In this document: piece after piece, positions 8,425 through 16,342 of the stretch | How positions within the stretch are numbered: the stretch's first letter is position 1 | Layout of the letters: the number at the start of each line of letters is the position of its first letter | Assembly: GCF_000379665.1 (NCBI RefSeq) | Contig: NZ_KB903368.1 | Location: 280,899 to 344,898, forward strand | Direction: 5' to 3' | Length of the DNA stretch: 64,000 bases | Source of the DNA: Butyricimonas synergistica DSM 23225 | GTDB taxonomy: Bacteria > Bacteroidota > Bacteroidia > Bacteroidales > Marinifilaceae | Translations under genes and position numbers: made by a program | Notes under the pieces: model-generated | Told to the model about the DNA's origin: nothing | What the model saw: only the letters and a program-made list of their open reading frames with translations | The model's database searches: none

Positions 8425-9384
8425 ATGAAATGGAGATATTATTTATATAGTTTGCTAGGCTGCATGTTGTTTTTTGCTTGTTATAATGAAGATACATTGA
8501 CAGCCGACGAGAGTGGCGAAGATTTAGTCCGCTTTGAATTCCCTCAAGGAACCAATTCATGGGATGATGACGTTGTGGCAATCAAGGAGAAATTCAATGT
8601 CTGTATTATTTATAAGGATTTTCAAGCGTCTGATTTAAATCGGACATGGACGGGAACTATTGGAAGTCAGACTTATTTTGGGGAAGGATTGAAGAATGAT
8701 GAACAAGCCGAGTTCATGATTAGTTTTATGAAGAATTATGTTTTTGCCTATTTGAGCCCGGCGATTACTCAAAAAGTGTTGCCGATGTATTATTACATGG
8801 TTTATGATTGTCATGCTCCATTAGTGTTTGGACCTTACAATTTGAAAGCGCCCATGAAAAATATTTTTGACGGAATGGATTATTGGTCGCTTTGTATGTT
8901 CTACGGGGAATCGGATCCCATGTCGGATATGTTCTACGGTAAATTTGAAACTCCGGAAACACCGGAAGATTTTTGGGAGTGGAGAGGAGTTATTTTGTAT
9001 GAAATTTTAGAGAAAGCGTATGAAAAGGGAAATATCGTTATGCCGGAAGAATTTCAAGCGGGGATTGACTATAAAACAGAGGTTGAATCCGATCCGGGTA
9101 CAGAGGGAGATCCCAATTATTACGCGAAACGGGGTTTCCCGGGGGCATCGGTTAGTTACACGAGGTTGGATAAGTTGAAAAGGATTGGAAACACGAACCC
9201 GAGCAAGAACTTTTTCGCTTATATACATTTGGGTATGAGGTACACATCGGAAGCGTTGGAAGCACTGCATCCGAAAGCAAATAATCCCTTGTTGTGGGAG
9301 AAACGTCAATATGTTCTTAATTACATGAAGACTAAATACGATTTGGATCTGGAGGCAATAGCCAAGATTCCGACTATGAATTAA
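8425..9384 (+). CDS. Metallopeptidase-like (Mx1/TIGR04549-type) lipoprotein lacking HExxH
   Basis: A 319-residue lipoprotein (signal ends FFAC/Y, Cys about 19). Its layout fits the SusCD-associated 'substrate import-associated zinc metallohydrolase' lipoproteins: an early FPQGTNSWDDDVVAIKEKF / CIIYKDF segment, a central FMKNYVFAYLSPAI segment, and a late RGFPGASVSYTRLD segment. It is homologous along its length to the protein at 39452-40354. In family members an HExxH zinc motif is expected on the helix before the RGF segment; here that helix reads RGVILYEILEKAYEKGN (about 187-203), with YEILE where HExxH should be, and no other HExxH is present. The function is therefore probably substrate binding and not proteolysis. 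The family link is made from memory of the pattern and needs a profile search. It ends the SusCD-proximal block; a long hairpin follows. Confidence 0.6.
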   Translation: MKWRYYLYSLLGCMLFFACYNEDTLTADESGEDLVRFEFPQGTNSWDDDVVAIKEKFNVCIIYKDFQASDLNRTWTGTIGSQTYFGEGLKNDEQAEFMISFMKNYVFAYLSPAITQKVLPMYYYMVYDCHAPLVFGPYNLKAPMKNIFDGMDYWSLCMFYGESDPMSDMFYGKFETPETPEDFWEWRGVILYEILEKAYEKGNIVMPEEFQAGIDYKTEVESDPGTEGDPNYYAKRGFPGASVSYTRLDKLKRIGNTNPSKNFFAYIHLGMRYTSEALEALHPKANNPLLWEKRQYVLNYMKTKYDLDLEAIAKIPTMN

Positions 9385-9410
9385 TTATCAAAAGAAATGT
9401 TTTAAATAAT

Positions 9411-9443
9411 GGAACTGTCTAATGCTTTTTGTTAGACAGTTCC
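9411..9443 (+). other. Strong hairpin without T-run between lipoprotein and thioredoxin genes
   Basis: A perfect 12-bp inverted repeat (GGAACTGTCTAA / TTAGACAGTTCC) with a 9-nt loop containing five Ts. No U-tract follows; the next gene starts 23 bases on. It is more likely an mRNA processing or stabilising hairpin or partial attenuator inside the operon than a full terminator. Confidence 0.55.
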
Positions 9444-9465
9444 CACTCTAATATTGATAAAAAAA

Positions 9466-10560
9466 ATGTATTGTATGAATTATTGGTATGTAAATTTACT
9501 GGGATTACTCTTTTTTCTTTTCCCGAGTATTGGGAATGCTCAATCCCGGACTTCATTGCAAGATGAGGTAATCAAAGAATGGAATAACTACAGTCTTGAG
9601 GGAGCAACGGTAGAATCAATTTTAAAGCAGAAGGCAGCCATCGAGAAAATGATCCTTGCCCGTGACAAGAAAGATGAAATGGCACGTCTTGCCAATCAGG
9701 TTAAGGCAATAAATTCGATTGCCGATTATTATAGAGAGCACAAGAATGCTAGTGTGAATAAAAGTGCGTTGCGGAAGGTATTAAAAGGCGTGCGTTTTGA
9801 TTCGCGGGAATTTTTGGCGCTTCCCAATCTTGAAAGAAATATAGATACTTATTTCAACGTGAAAGCCTTGGCGGACGGTTACGAGGCATCCCAGATTCTA
9901 GACGCTAAACGGGATGAAGTGGAGTACGAAAGATACAAACAAATACTGGAATCCCGAAATCCAGATTTGATATTGTCTTATTTTAAAGGAATCAGAAGTG
10001 ATTTTATACTCAACTACACGGGGGCGTTGAAAAAAGCCCGTCCTCTATTCGAGCAATACATGCCGGAGGGAGAACTACGACAATTGGTAATGGACTTGTA
10101 TGCCGCGAAGGAACGTTTAAGTCCGGGAAAGGACGCCCCTCTCTTTACTTTAATAGATTATAAAAAGCAAAAGCATTCTCTTCAAGACTTCAGGGGTAAA
10201 ATATTAATAATCGACGTGTGGGCGACGTGGTGTGGAGGGTGTATCCGTAAATTACCTTATTTTATGAAAGTTGCGGAGAAGTATAAAGATCGCACGGATG
10301 TGGAATTTATCACGATATCCATCGACGAGGAGGGTAAATTTAATCATTGGAAGTACTCTTTGCCAAGGTACAAACTGTTAGGAGTTAAGAATTTGATCGC
10401 ATTCCCGAAAACGACACCCTTCCAGGATGATTATGATGTACATGGTATACCCCGGTATATCATAATAGATAAAGACGGGAAAATAATTGATACCGATGTC
10501 CCCGGTCCGGGCGCTGGTTTCGAAGAATTTGTGGATAAGTTATTAGGTAGTTCAATTTAA
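9466..10560 (+). CDS. Secreted TlpA-like thioredoxin-fold protein with CGGC site
   Basis: About 364 residues from the ATG chosen here; a TTG 12 bases upstream and an ATG at 9475 are alternative starts. The signal peptide is hydrophobic (NLLGLLFFLFPSIGNAQ). A helical N-terminal domain of ~200 residues precedes a C-terminal thioredoxin/AhpC-TSA-like domain (about 220-364) with PGKDAPLFTLIDYKKQKHSL, then VWATWCGGCIRKLPYF as the redox motif and a cis-Pro loop at HGIPRYIIIDKDGK. The active site is CGGC instead of the usual CGPC, which would be expected to change redox potential. It opens a run of closely spaced periplasmic genes. Likely role: thiol-disulfide exchange in the periplasm on imported material or on the locus's own proteins. 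Confidence 0.8.
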   Translation: MYCMNYWYVNLLGLLFFLFPSIGNAQSRTSLQDEVIKEWNNYSLEGATVESILKQKAAIEKMILARDKKDEMARLANQVKAINSIADYYREHKNASVNKSALRKVLKGVRFDSREFLALPNLERNIDTYFNVKALADGYEASQILDAKRDEVEYERYKQILESRNPDLILSYFKGIRSDFILNYTGALKKARPLFEQYMPEGELRQLVMDLYAAKERLSPGKDAPLFTLIDYKKQKHSLQDFRGKILIIDVWATWCGGCIRKLPYFMKVAEKYKDRTDVEFITISIDEEGKFNHWKYSLPRYKLLGVKNLIAFPKTTPFQDDYDVHGIPRYIIIDKDGKIIDTDVPGPGAGFEEFVDKLLGSSI

Positions 10561-10571
10561 GCGTACGAGAT

Positions 10572-11366
10572 ATGGATAATTGTATAAAGAAAGGCGTTTT
10601 GCTGGTTGTTGCTGTTTTTGCTTTCATGAGTGGCTGGGGACAAGCGAACGTGTTGGAACAGCAAAAGAAAGAATTCGAGCGGGGAAAACGTGATGTCGAT
10701 TTTTTAGCGTCTTATATCGCTAATTTAAAAGAGAGTAAAGACCGTCAGGCACTGAGTCGGGCATTGGATTGTTATATCGTGCTTTTGCCCGGGGAACAAC
10801 GGTACGCGGAACAAAGTGTACAGGACTTTATCAATTACATCGATTACCAGGAAAGTCAAGTTTGCCTGGATTATATAAAGAATTGGAATAAACTGAATTT
10901 GCGGGAAGAACAGGTGAAACAGATGAGTCCAAAAATGGAAGTGATGCTTTTATGGCCGGTATTTCATTGGATGACTTCTCCCGCCGAGGAAAAGCCGGCA
11001 CAACCCGATTGTGAAGAAGTCGTGTTATTATTGGCAAATAATAACGTGGCAGCCGTCTCTCCGACTTGTAAGACCTTGTTGGAAATGTGGCAATTATACA
11101 AGCGGAAAGATGTCGATAAAATGGTGGAATTGTTCGTCGGGATGCTACAATCCGGGGGGACTGTAAGCGGGATCATAGACTTGGGTGTAATAGGTTATTT
11201 AGTGGATTACCTGCTGGAGGAAACCAGCGTGTCACAGGCACGGGAAATACAATCTGTCTTGGAAAACCTCTTGAAGGACGATTCGTTGGAAAAATCTAAA
11301 GCCGGCTTGCTAAAAGGATGGAATGATGATTTTACCGGTAAAATCTTACTAGAAGAGGAAGAATGA
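10572..11366 (+). CDS. Secreted helical protein of unknown function
   Basis: A 264-residue protein with a signal peptide (GVLLVVAVFAFMSGWGQ). The mature part looks largely alpha-helical and acidic (ends LLEEEE) and has no CxxC, protease motif or other family signature I recognise. Its general look (repeated helices, LLP turns) resembles the N-terminal helical domains that precede thioredoxin domains in the neighbouring genes, so it may be such a domain without its thioredoxin part; this is inference. It starts 11 bases after the previous gene and overlaps the next by 4 bases (ATGA), so it is translationally coupled to the thioredoxin lipoprotein. Confidence 0.7.
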   Translation: MDNCIKKGVLLVVAVFAFMSGWGQANVLEQQKKEFERGKRDVDFLASYIANLKESKDRQALSRALDCYIVLLPGEQRYAEQSVQDFINYIDYQESQVCLDYIKNWNKLNLREEQVKQMSPKMEVMLLWPVFHWMTSPAEEKPAQPDCEEVVLLLANNNVAAVSPTCKTLLEMWQLYKRKDVDKMVELFVGMLQSGGTVSGIIDLGVIGYLVDYLLEETSVSQAREIQSVLENLLKDDSLEKSKAGLLKGWNDDFTGKILLEEEE

Positions 11367-12442
11367 AAATAGGGATTATTTTTATCATGTTGGTGTGTAT
11401 CGGGTGTTCCGGTGCACAGCAATATTCCTTCTCGATTCAGGGAAACGTGGAAGGAGCCAAGTACGGCAAAGCGTTCTTGTTAACCCCCAAGGAGGAAGTC
11501 ATTTGTTCCACGAAAATAGAGGGAAGGGGATTTGAATTGAAGGGTATTTTAAAGGAACCCGGGCAATATGTGTTGAGAGTGAACCGGCGGCAATTCATGT
11601 TCTTCATGGATGGAAAGAGCATGAGAATAGAGTGCCCCTATCGTTCCTTTTCTTCCGGCTACTTGCAAGGATCTCCGGCAAACGATTTGTCCGTGGAGTA
11701 TGGCCAACTCCAGGAGGACTACACGGCAAGGCGAGAGCGTTTTTTAAAAGAATACAAAAAAGCGATGGACGCCGGGGATCAAAAAGCGGCAGACGAGGCG
11801 ATGACTCAAGTACTGTTAGTGGGAGAAGAGGAATTTGCCCTCACGCGGGAATTCGTGCGCGAGCATCCCGACAATATCTTTTCGGCTTACATCTCGGAGA
11901 AAGCGGGGAGAGAGAATTACGCGAAGGCAAAAGAATTGTACGGGTTGCTGACCCCGCGGGCACAACAATATTCATGGGGATGCCTCTTGAAACAGCACCT
12001 TGACGGTTTATCTGCGTCCGCCGAAGGAGTGATGTGCCCGGAGTTTACCGTGTCGGACGAGGAGGGGAATCCGGTTACCATGAGTTCCTTGAAGGGAGAT
12101 ATTCTCGTTCTCGACTTTTGGGCGTCCTGGTGTGGACCGTGTCGCCAGGAGATGAAAAGTTTGCGGGAACAGTACAAGGAGTTCAAGGACAAAGGCGTAC
12201 GTTTCGTGAGTATCTCTTTGGATGCCTCGTCGGATAAATGGAAAGAAGCGTGCGAGGAAGAGAATATCCCTTGGCTCAGCACGTTGGCGGATGGCGGATG
12301 GGACGATTCCGAGGTGCGCGAACTGTTCGGCATACAATCCATCCCTCACATCGTGCTGGTTGGCAAAGACGGGAGGATCGTGGGTAAAAACGTGCGTCGC
12401 AATATTTTGCGGGATAAAATCATCGAGTTGTTAAACAAGTAA
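11363..12442 (+). CDS. TlpA-family thioredoxin lipoprotein (DUF4369-type N-terminus)
   Basis: A 359-residue lipoprotein (IMLVCIGC, Cys about 15). The N-terminal beta-rich segment with YSFSIQGNVEGAKYGKAFLL and a GYLQGSPANDLSVEY turn matches DUF4369 domains found in Bacteroidota thiol-disulfide proteins. A charged helical linker follows, then a thioredoxin domain (about 222-359): CPEFTVSDEEGNPVTMSSLK, DFWASWCGPCRQEMKSLREQ (CGPC), and the cis-Pro segment GIQSIPHIVLVGKDGRI. The redox site is intact. It overlaps its upstream neighbour by 4 bases and touches the downstream gene with no gap, so it lies in the middle of a tight operon. Confidence 0.87.
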   Translation: MKIGIIFIMLVCIGCSGAQQYSFSIQGNVEGAKYGKAFLLTPKEEVICSTKIEGRGFELKGILKEPGQYVLRVNRRQFMFFMDGKSMRIECPYRSFSSGYLQGSPANDLSVEYGQLQEDYTARRERFLKEYKKAMDAGDQKAADEAMTQVLLVGEEEFALTREFVREHPDNIFSAYISEKAGRENYAKAKELYGLLTPRAQQYSWGCLLKQHLDGLSASAEGVMCPEFTVSDEEGNPVTMSSLKGDILVLDFWASWCGPCRQEMKSLREQYKEFKDKGVRFVSISLDASSDKWKEACEEENIPWLSTLADGGWDDSEVRELFGIQSIPHIVLVGKDGRIVGKNVRRNILRDKIIELLNK

Positions 12443-13336
12443 ATGGTATTCCAAATGGGGAAAAAATTATTGATACAATTTATGATTGTATGGGGAATTT
12501 GCCTGTCCGCTCATGCACGGGAGCAACAAACCTCTGACACGAGTACGGTCGTGAAAACGAATCGCTTGAATGATCGCTTGATAAACGGGGATACGGATCT
12601 CGACACCCCGGGCTTGGAGTCGTTGCGGGAATCCGAAATCATTCGCCTCGTGAATCGCGTCTTGGATCTTAAGGAACCCAAGCTGGACGTGCTGGAACGT
12701 GCCACGTGGGTATTGTATAACATCCGGAGCGAGCGGGTGAGAGAATGCTACGTCATGTGGGCATTAGCTGAAAAATTGGATCGGGGGGAGAATACTTTTA
12801 TCGATAATATATTCACGGACATGGATTTGTGTTCCGTCTCCGAGAGATTGAAAAACAGAGCCCGGGAATTGGTCGCCTGGTACGAACCTTTGCGGCCCGG
12901 GAAAGACGCCCCGGACTTTGAACTCGAGTCGAGCGATGGGACAACCGTTCGTTTGCACGATTTACAAGGGCAACCGTTATTCATAGAGGTATGGAAATTG
13001 GATTCCGCGAATTGCCGGGAAGATCTGGCACGCCTGGAAGAATTGAAGGCGGAGTATAAAAACGTACGGTTCGTGACGGTTGCCGTTGAACCGCTAGGCA
13101 GGAAAGAGGCATGGAAACAATTTTTAAGGGACAACGGTCACGAGGGCAAAGGCATTCATCTTTTTGCCGACGAGAACGCTGCTTTTCGCGAGAGCTATCG
13201 TGTCAAGACCATTCCCCGTTGTATATTGCTTGACGCGACAGGGAAATTCCTGATCCCGTGGAGTGTATCGCCGGGGCACGAGTATTTCCCCTATTTCCTT
13301 TCCATGCTGAAGCAACACCGGGAAAACGGGAATTGA
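12443..13336 (+). CDS. Thioredoxin-fold protein with degenerate active site
   Basis: A 297-residue secreted protein; the ATG follows the upstream TAA immediately, and an in-frame ATG at 12455 gives a tidier signal peptide. The C-terminal half keeps the TlpA layout: GKDAPDFELESSDGTTVRLH, then FIEVWKLDSANCREDLARLE where W-C-x-x-C should be, and the cis-Pro loop KTIPRCILLDATGK. The first Cys is replaced (DSANC), so only one Cys remains at the resolving position and disulfide exchange by the normal mechanism is not possible. It may act as a chaperone or mixed-disulfide binder. The frame is intact and codon use matches its neighbours, so it does not look like a decaying gene. Confidence 0.78.
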   Translation: MVFQMGKKLLIQFMIVWGICLSAHAREQQTSDTSTVVKTNRLNDRLINGDTDLDTPGLESLRESEIIRLVNRVLDLKEPKLDVLERATWVLYNIRSERVRECYVMWALAEKLDRGENTFIDNIFTDMDLCSVSERLKNRARELVAWYEPLRPGKDAPDFELESSDGTTVRLHDLQGQPLFIEVWKLDSANCREDLARLEELKAEYKNVRFVTVAVEPLGRKEAWKQFLRDNGHEGKGIHLFADENAAFRESYRVKTIPRCILLDATGKFLIPWSVSPGHEYFPYFLSMLKQHRENGN

Positions 13337-13364
13337 GTAATTAACGTATTAAATAAATCGAGAG

Positions 13365-14993
13365 ATGAAAAGAAAGAAATTATTCGGAATCGTATTATTC
13401 ACGTGTGCCATGCTGGCGGCGGAAGCCCAGACCCGTGTCGACTGGCATTTATTGTCGCCTGCCCGGGACAGTGTTTACGGGGCGGGTATTCTAGAGGCTT
13501 ACTGCGAGTTGGGGGACAACGCCCCCAGGCGAAAAGTGGTAGTGGCGGTAATTGACGCGGGGTTCGACGTGCAACACGAGGCTCTGGCTAACGTCCTATG
13601 GCGTAACGGGAAAGAAATCGCCGGGAACGCGAAAGACGACGACAAGAACGGCTACCCCGACGATTTGCACGGGTGGAATTTCCTCGCCTCCCCCGACGGT
13701 AAGTTGATCGAGAGAACTTCCGACGAAGCATTCCGCCAATTCTTGAAAGTGAAGGACCGTTTTGACGAACTCCACGGGAAGAAGAGAAGCGAGGAAGAGA
13801 ACAACGAGTATATCGACTACCTTAAATGGGCGAAGAACAGTCCGTTAGTATCCTTGTACGTGGGGGCAAGTTTTAACTACAATTTGGCTAAAAGCGTCGA
13901 AGAACTAGATCGCCTGTTGCGGGAAAAATGTCCAGATCGTGAGCCCACGCAAGAAGATTTTGCCGCGTTGAACCCGATCGTGCAACAATCCGGGGACACG
14001 CTTCAGAAGATCGCCTACTATACTTACAGCATCGTGTGGAGCTTCGGGAATAAAAACAAGAAATGGGATGACTTGTATCGGAACCGTTACAGGAGCTGCG
14101 AGGCTCAGCGCCAGGAATGCGAGAAAGCGTGGGCGGCACTGGTCGACGAGAGAAGTTTGGTGAACGACGATCTCAACTCCTTGTCAGACCGCTATTACGG
14201 GAACCACGACTTCCTCTCCGCTGCCGCCGACGAGGGGACTGCCGTGGCGGGCATCATAGCCGCCGCGTCCGGTATCACCAGGGGGATAAAGGGAATCTCC
14301 GACCAGGTGGAACTGATGCTCCTCCGTGCTCTTCCCTCTTCCGGTGACGCGTACGATAAAGACATAGCCCTGGCTATCCGCTACGCGGTGGACCAAGGGG
14401 CGGATATCATCAACATGAGTTTCGGCAAATACGTGTTGGATAACCGCGAATGGATTGATGATGCCATCGCTTACGCCGAGAAACACGATGTATTGATCGT
14501 GCACGCTGCCGGCGATAACTACCGTGACACGGGGAAAGACCCCTATTTCCCCGTGAAACAAGGGCTGGGGCGCGAACGTGCGTTCACCAATATCATCACG
14601 GTCGGTGCCTCGGACATGGAGGGCAATCCTTATATTAACAGTAACCACGGGACGGGCAGTGTCGACCTCTTCGCGCCCGGCGTGCAATTGTACACGACGG
14701 TCTGCGGGGACAACTACAGGAAAGTGACTGGCACGAGAATCGCGGCTCCCGTGGTTGCCGGCATCGCCGCCATGTTGAAGTCTTATTACCCGTCGCTCGA
14801 GGCCTCGCGGATAAGGGATATTCTCGTCCGTACGGCCCGGCAGACACCCTCGGCAACCGTTCCCTTCCCGCGTGATCCGACCAATAGCGGGGGGGCGCCG
14901 ACCGGGGGATACGACCAACTATGTGTATCGGGAGGTATTATTGATGCCGCCGCCGCTGTTAAGCTGGCGCATGAAATTTGCGAGGGAAAGTAA
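13365..14993 (+). CDS. Subtilase-fold (S8) protein lacking catalytic His and Ser
   Basis: A 542-residue secreted protein (signal ends near AAEAQ). The subtilase fold is plain: VVVAVIDAGFDVQHEAL with Asp64, then a ~165-residue helical insertion (about 116-280), DEGTAVAGIIAA (288-300), ADIINMSFG, HAAGDNY, and GTRIAAPVVAGIAAMLKSYY (456-475). In active enzymes the second block is HGTHVAG and the last is GTSMAAP. Here catalytic His is Glu290, the structural second His is Ala293, and the nucleophile Ser is Arg458; only the Asp remains. The oxyanion Asn region reads AAGDN rather than AAGN. The fold should persist but peptide hydrolysis should not. It lies between the thioredoxin genes and an aspartic protease. 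Likely a peptide-binding pseudoprotease. Confidence 0.85.
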   Translation: MKRKKLFGIVLFTCAMLAAEAQTRVDWHLLSPARDSVYGAGILEAYCELGDNAPRRKVVVAVIDAGFDVQHEALANVLWRNGKEIAGNAKDDDKNGYPDDLHGWNFLASPDGKLIERTSDEAFRQFLKVKDRFDELHGKKRSEEENNEYIDYLKWAKNSPLVSLYVGASFNYNLAKSVEELDRLLREKCPDREPTQEDFAALNPIVQQSGDTLQKIAYYTYSIVWSFGNKNKKWDDLYRNRYRSCEAQRQECEKAWAALVDERSLVNDDLNSLSDRYYGNHDFLSAAADEGTAVAGIIAAASGITRGIKGISDQVELMLLRALPSSGDAYDKDIALAIRYAVDQGADIINMSFGKYVLDNREWIDDAIAYAEKHDVLIVHAAGDNYRDTGKDPYFPVKQGLGRERAFTNIITVGASDMEGNPYINSNHGTGSVDLFAPGVQLYTTVCGDNYRKVTGTRIAAPVVAGIAAMLKSYYPSLEASRIRDILVRTARQTPSATVPFPRDPTNSGGAPTGGYDQLCVSGGIIDAAAAVKLAHEICEGK

Positions 14994-15008
14994 TTAAAAA
15001 CATTCAGT

Positions 15009-16172
15009 ATGAAATTCAAACAATTGTATATTAGCTTGCTGGTCATTTGTTCCGCGGCCTTGCACCTCACGGCCAAGGCGGAAACACCGGCTTTTTACGT
15101 GGAAGTGCCATACACGACAGTCAATGGAAAGATAATCATTGAAGCGCGCGTGGAAGGCATCCCCGGGAAATTCATTTTCGACACGGGAGCCCCTACCTAC
15201 ATCACCCGTTCTTTGGCTCGACGTCTCGCCTTGCAATCCACTGGTAAGCAAGCGATTCTTGACGCCCACGATCAATCGATGACTTTGGAAAAAGCGCGAT
15301 TGAAACGTTTGTCAATGGGCGTGGCCCCGGGAATTAATATCGAGGATATACCGGTCACGATCATGCCTGAAGGGCACCTGATCGAGCGATTCGGCGTGGT
15401 GGGGATGGTCGGTTGCGACTTGTTCCCGGGGGCTGTCGTGCGGATTGATTCCCGGCAAAAGAAGATTATTATAACCGACGGCATCGCCCCTTTTCATATT
15501 AACCCGAGGAATCGTCTGCCGCTGGTACGCGTGCAAGGGCAGATCCCTTTTATCGAGTTGAACGTGGGTGCGGGGGTGATAGAAACCGTCATGTTCGATA
15601 GCGGCTCGGGCGCTTTCTATGAAATGATCGAGGCGACTGCGGCGGAAGCCCTTCGCGAGGATGCGGCAGAATTATTAGCCAAGGGATACGGTAGTAGCGG
15701 CATCGGGATGGCTGGCGAAGCCTCTGCCAGGGAGCGTAGTCTGATCCGTTTGCGGGAATTGCGTGTCAGCACGGGACGTTTCCGGAATATCGTCACGGGA
15801 TCCGTCTCTGCGCCTTATTCCCGCTTGGGCTCACGATTATTGGACTATGGCACGGTGACGCTTGATTACGCTTCAAACGCTTTTTACTTCGAGCCTTTTG
15901 AAACGGCTTCTCGTGATTTGCACGAGAAAAAGTGGAACGTGGACTTCACCGTGGCGGATGGTCATGTCGTGGTAGCTTGCGTGTGGGGGGATTTAGTGGG
16001 GAAGATTTTCCCGGGAGAACGTCTTTTAAAGATAGACGGGGAGCCTGTCGGAGAGGTAAATGTCGCCGATGCGTTACAATCTTCGCTCGTGAAAATCAAG
16101 AACGAGAAAGCCGTCATCACCGTCTTGCGGCGGGATGGCACTGAAGTAGAGGTCGCTATCGAGAAGAAGTAA
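15009..16172 (+). CDS. Retropepsin-like (clan AA) aspartic protease with PDZ-like C-terminus
   Basis: A 387-residue secreted protein (signal about 1-24, LHLTAKAE). Two aspartic-protease lobes are seen: FIFDTGAPTYIT with Asp58 in the DTG triad and VMFDSGSGAFYEM with Asp197 in DSG, so both catalytic aspartates are present in one chain. The C-terminal ~80 residues (GKIFPGERLLKIDGEPVGEV ... ITVLRRDGTEVEV) look like a PDZ domain, common in bacterial periplasmic aspartyl proteases of this type. It begins 15 bases after the dead subtilase and is followed by a clear terminator, so it is the last gene of the locus-1 operon. It is the one protease in the run that keeps its catalytic residues. Confidence 0.82.
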   Translation: MKFKQLYISLLVICSAALHLTAKAETPAFYVEVPYTTVNGKIIIEARVEGIPGKFIFDTGAPTYITRSLARRLALQSTGKQAILDAHDQSMTLEKARLKRLSMGVAPGINIEDIPVTIMPEGHLIERFGVVGMVGCDLFPGAVVRIDSRQKKIIITDGIAPFHINPRNRLPLVRVQGQIPFIELNVGAGVIETVMFDSGSGAFYEMIEATAAEALREDAAELLAKGYGSSGIGMAGEASARERSLIRLRELRVSTGRFRNIVTGSVSAPYSRLGSRLLDYGTVTLDYASNAFYFEPFETASRDLHEKKWNVDFTVADGHVVVACVWGDLVGKIFPGERLLKIDGEPVGEVNVADALQSSLVKIKNEKAVITVLRRDGTEVEVAIEKK

Positions 16173-16188
16173 ACAGTTGATATGTTGT

Positions 16189-16226
16189 TAAAGTGAGGTT
16201 GCCGTGCAATCTCACTTTATTTATTA
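16189..16226 (+). terminator. Intrinsic terminator ending the locus-1 operon
   Basis: TAAAGTGAG (16189-16197) pairs with CTCACTTTA (16211-16219); an inner TTGC/GCAA extends the stem with a CGT loop. A T-rich tail (TTTATTATT) follows. Confidence 0.8.
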
Positions 16227-16298
16227 TCCTTTAAATCTATTCCTCTGGAGATTGAGGGTTGAATATTTATTTTCTAACCGATCATCAAAATATTTCAC

Positions 16299-16306
16299 TA
16301 CATTTG
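16299..16306 (+). promoter_or_regulatory. Probable -7 box (TACATTTG) for the GH85 gene
   Basis: TACATTTG matches TAnnTTTG and lies 36 bases before the chosen ATG, just after the operon terminator. The same octamer occurs before the C25-like gene and, on the minus strand, before the EamA gene. No good -33 box is seen. Confidence 0.5.
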
Positions 16307-16342
16307 AAGCCTTGTGTAACGTGTTTGTGTAATATGATTTGT

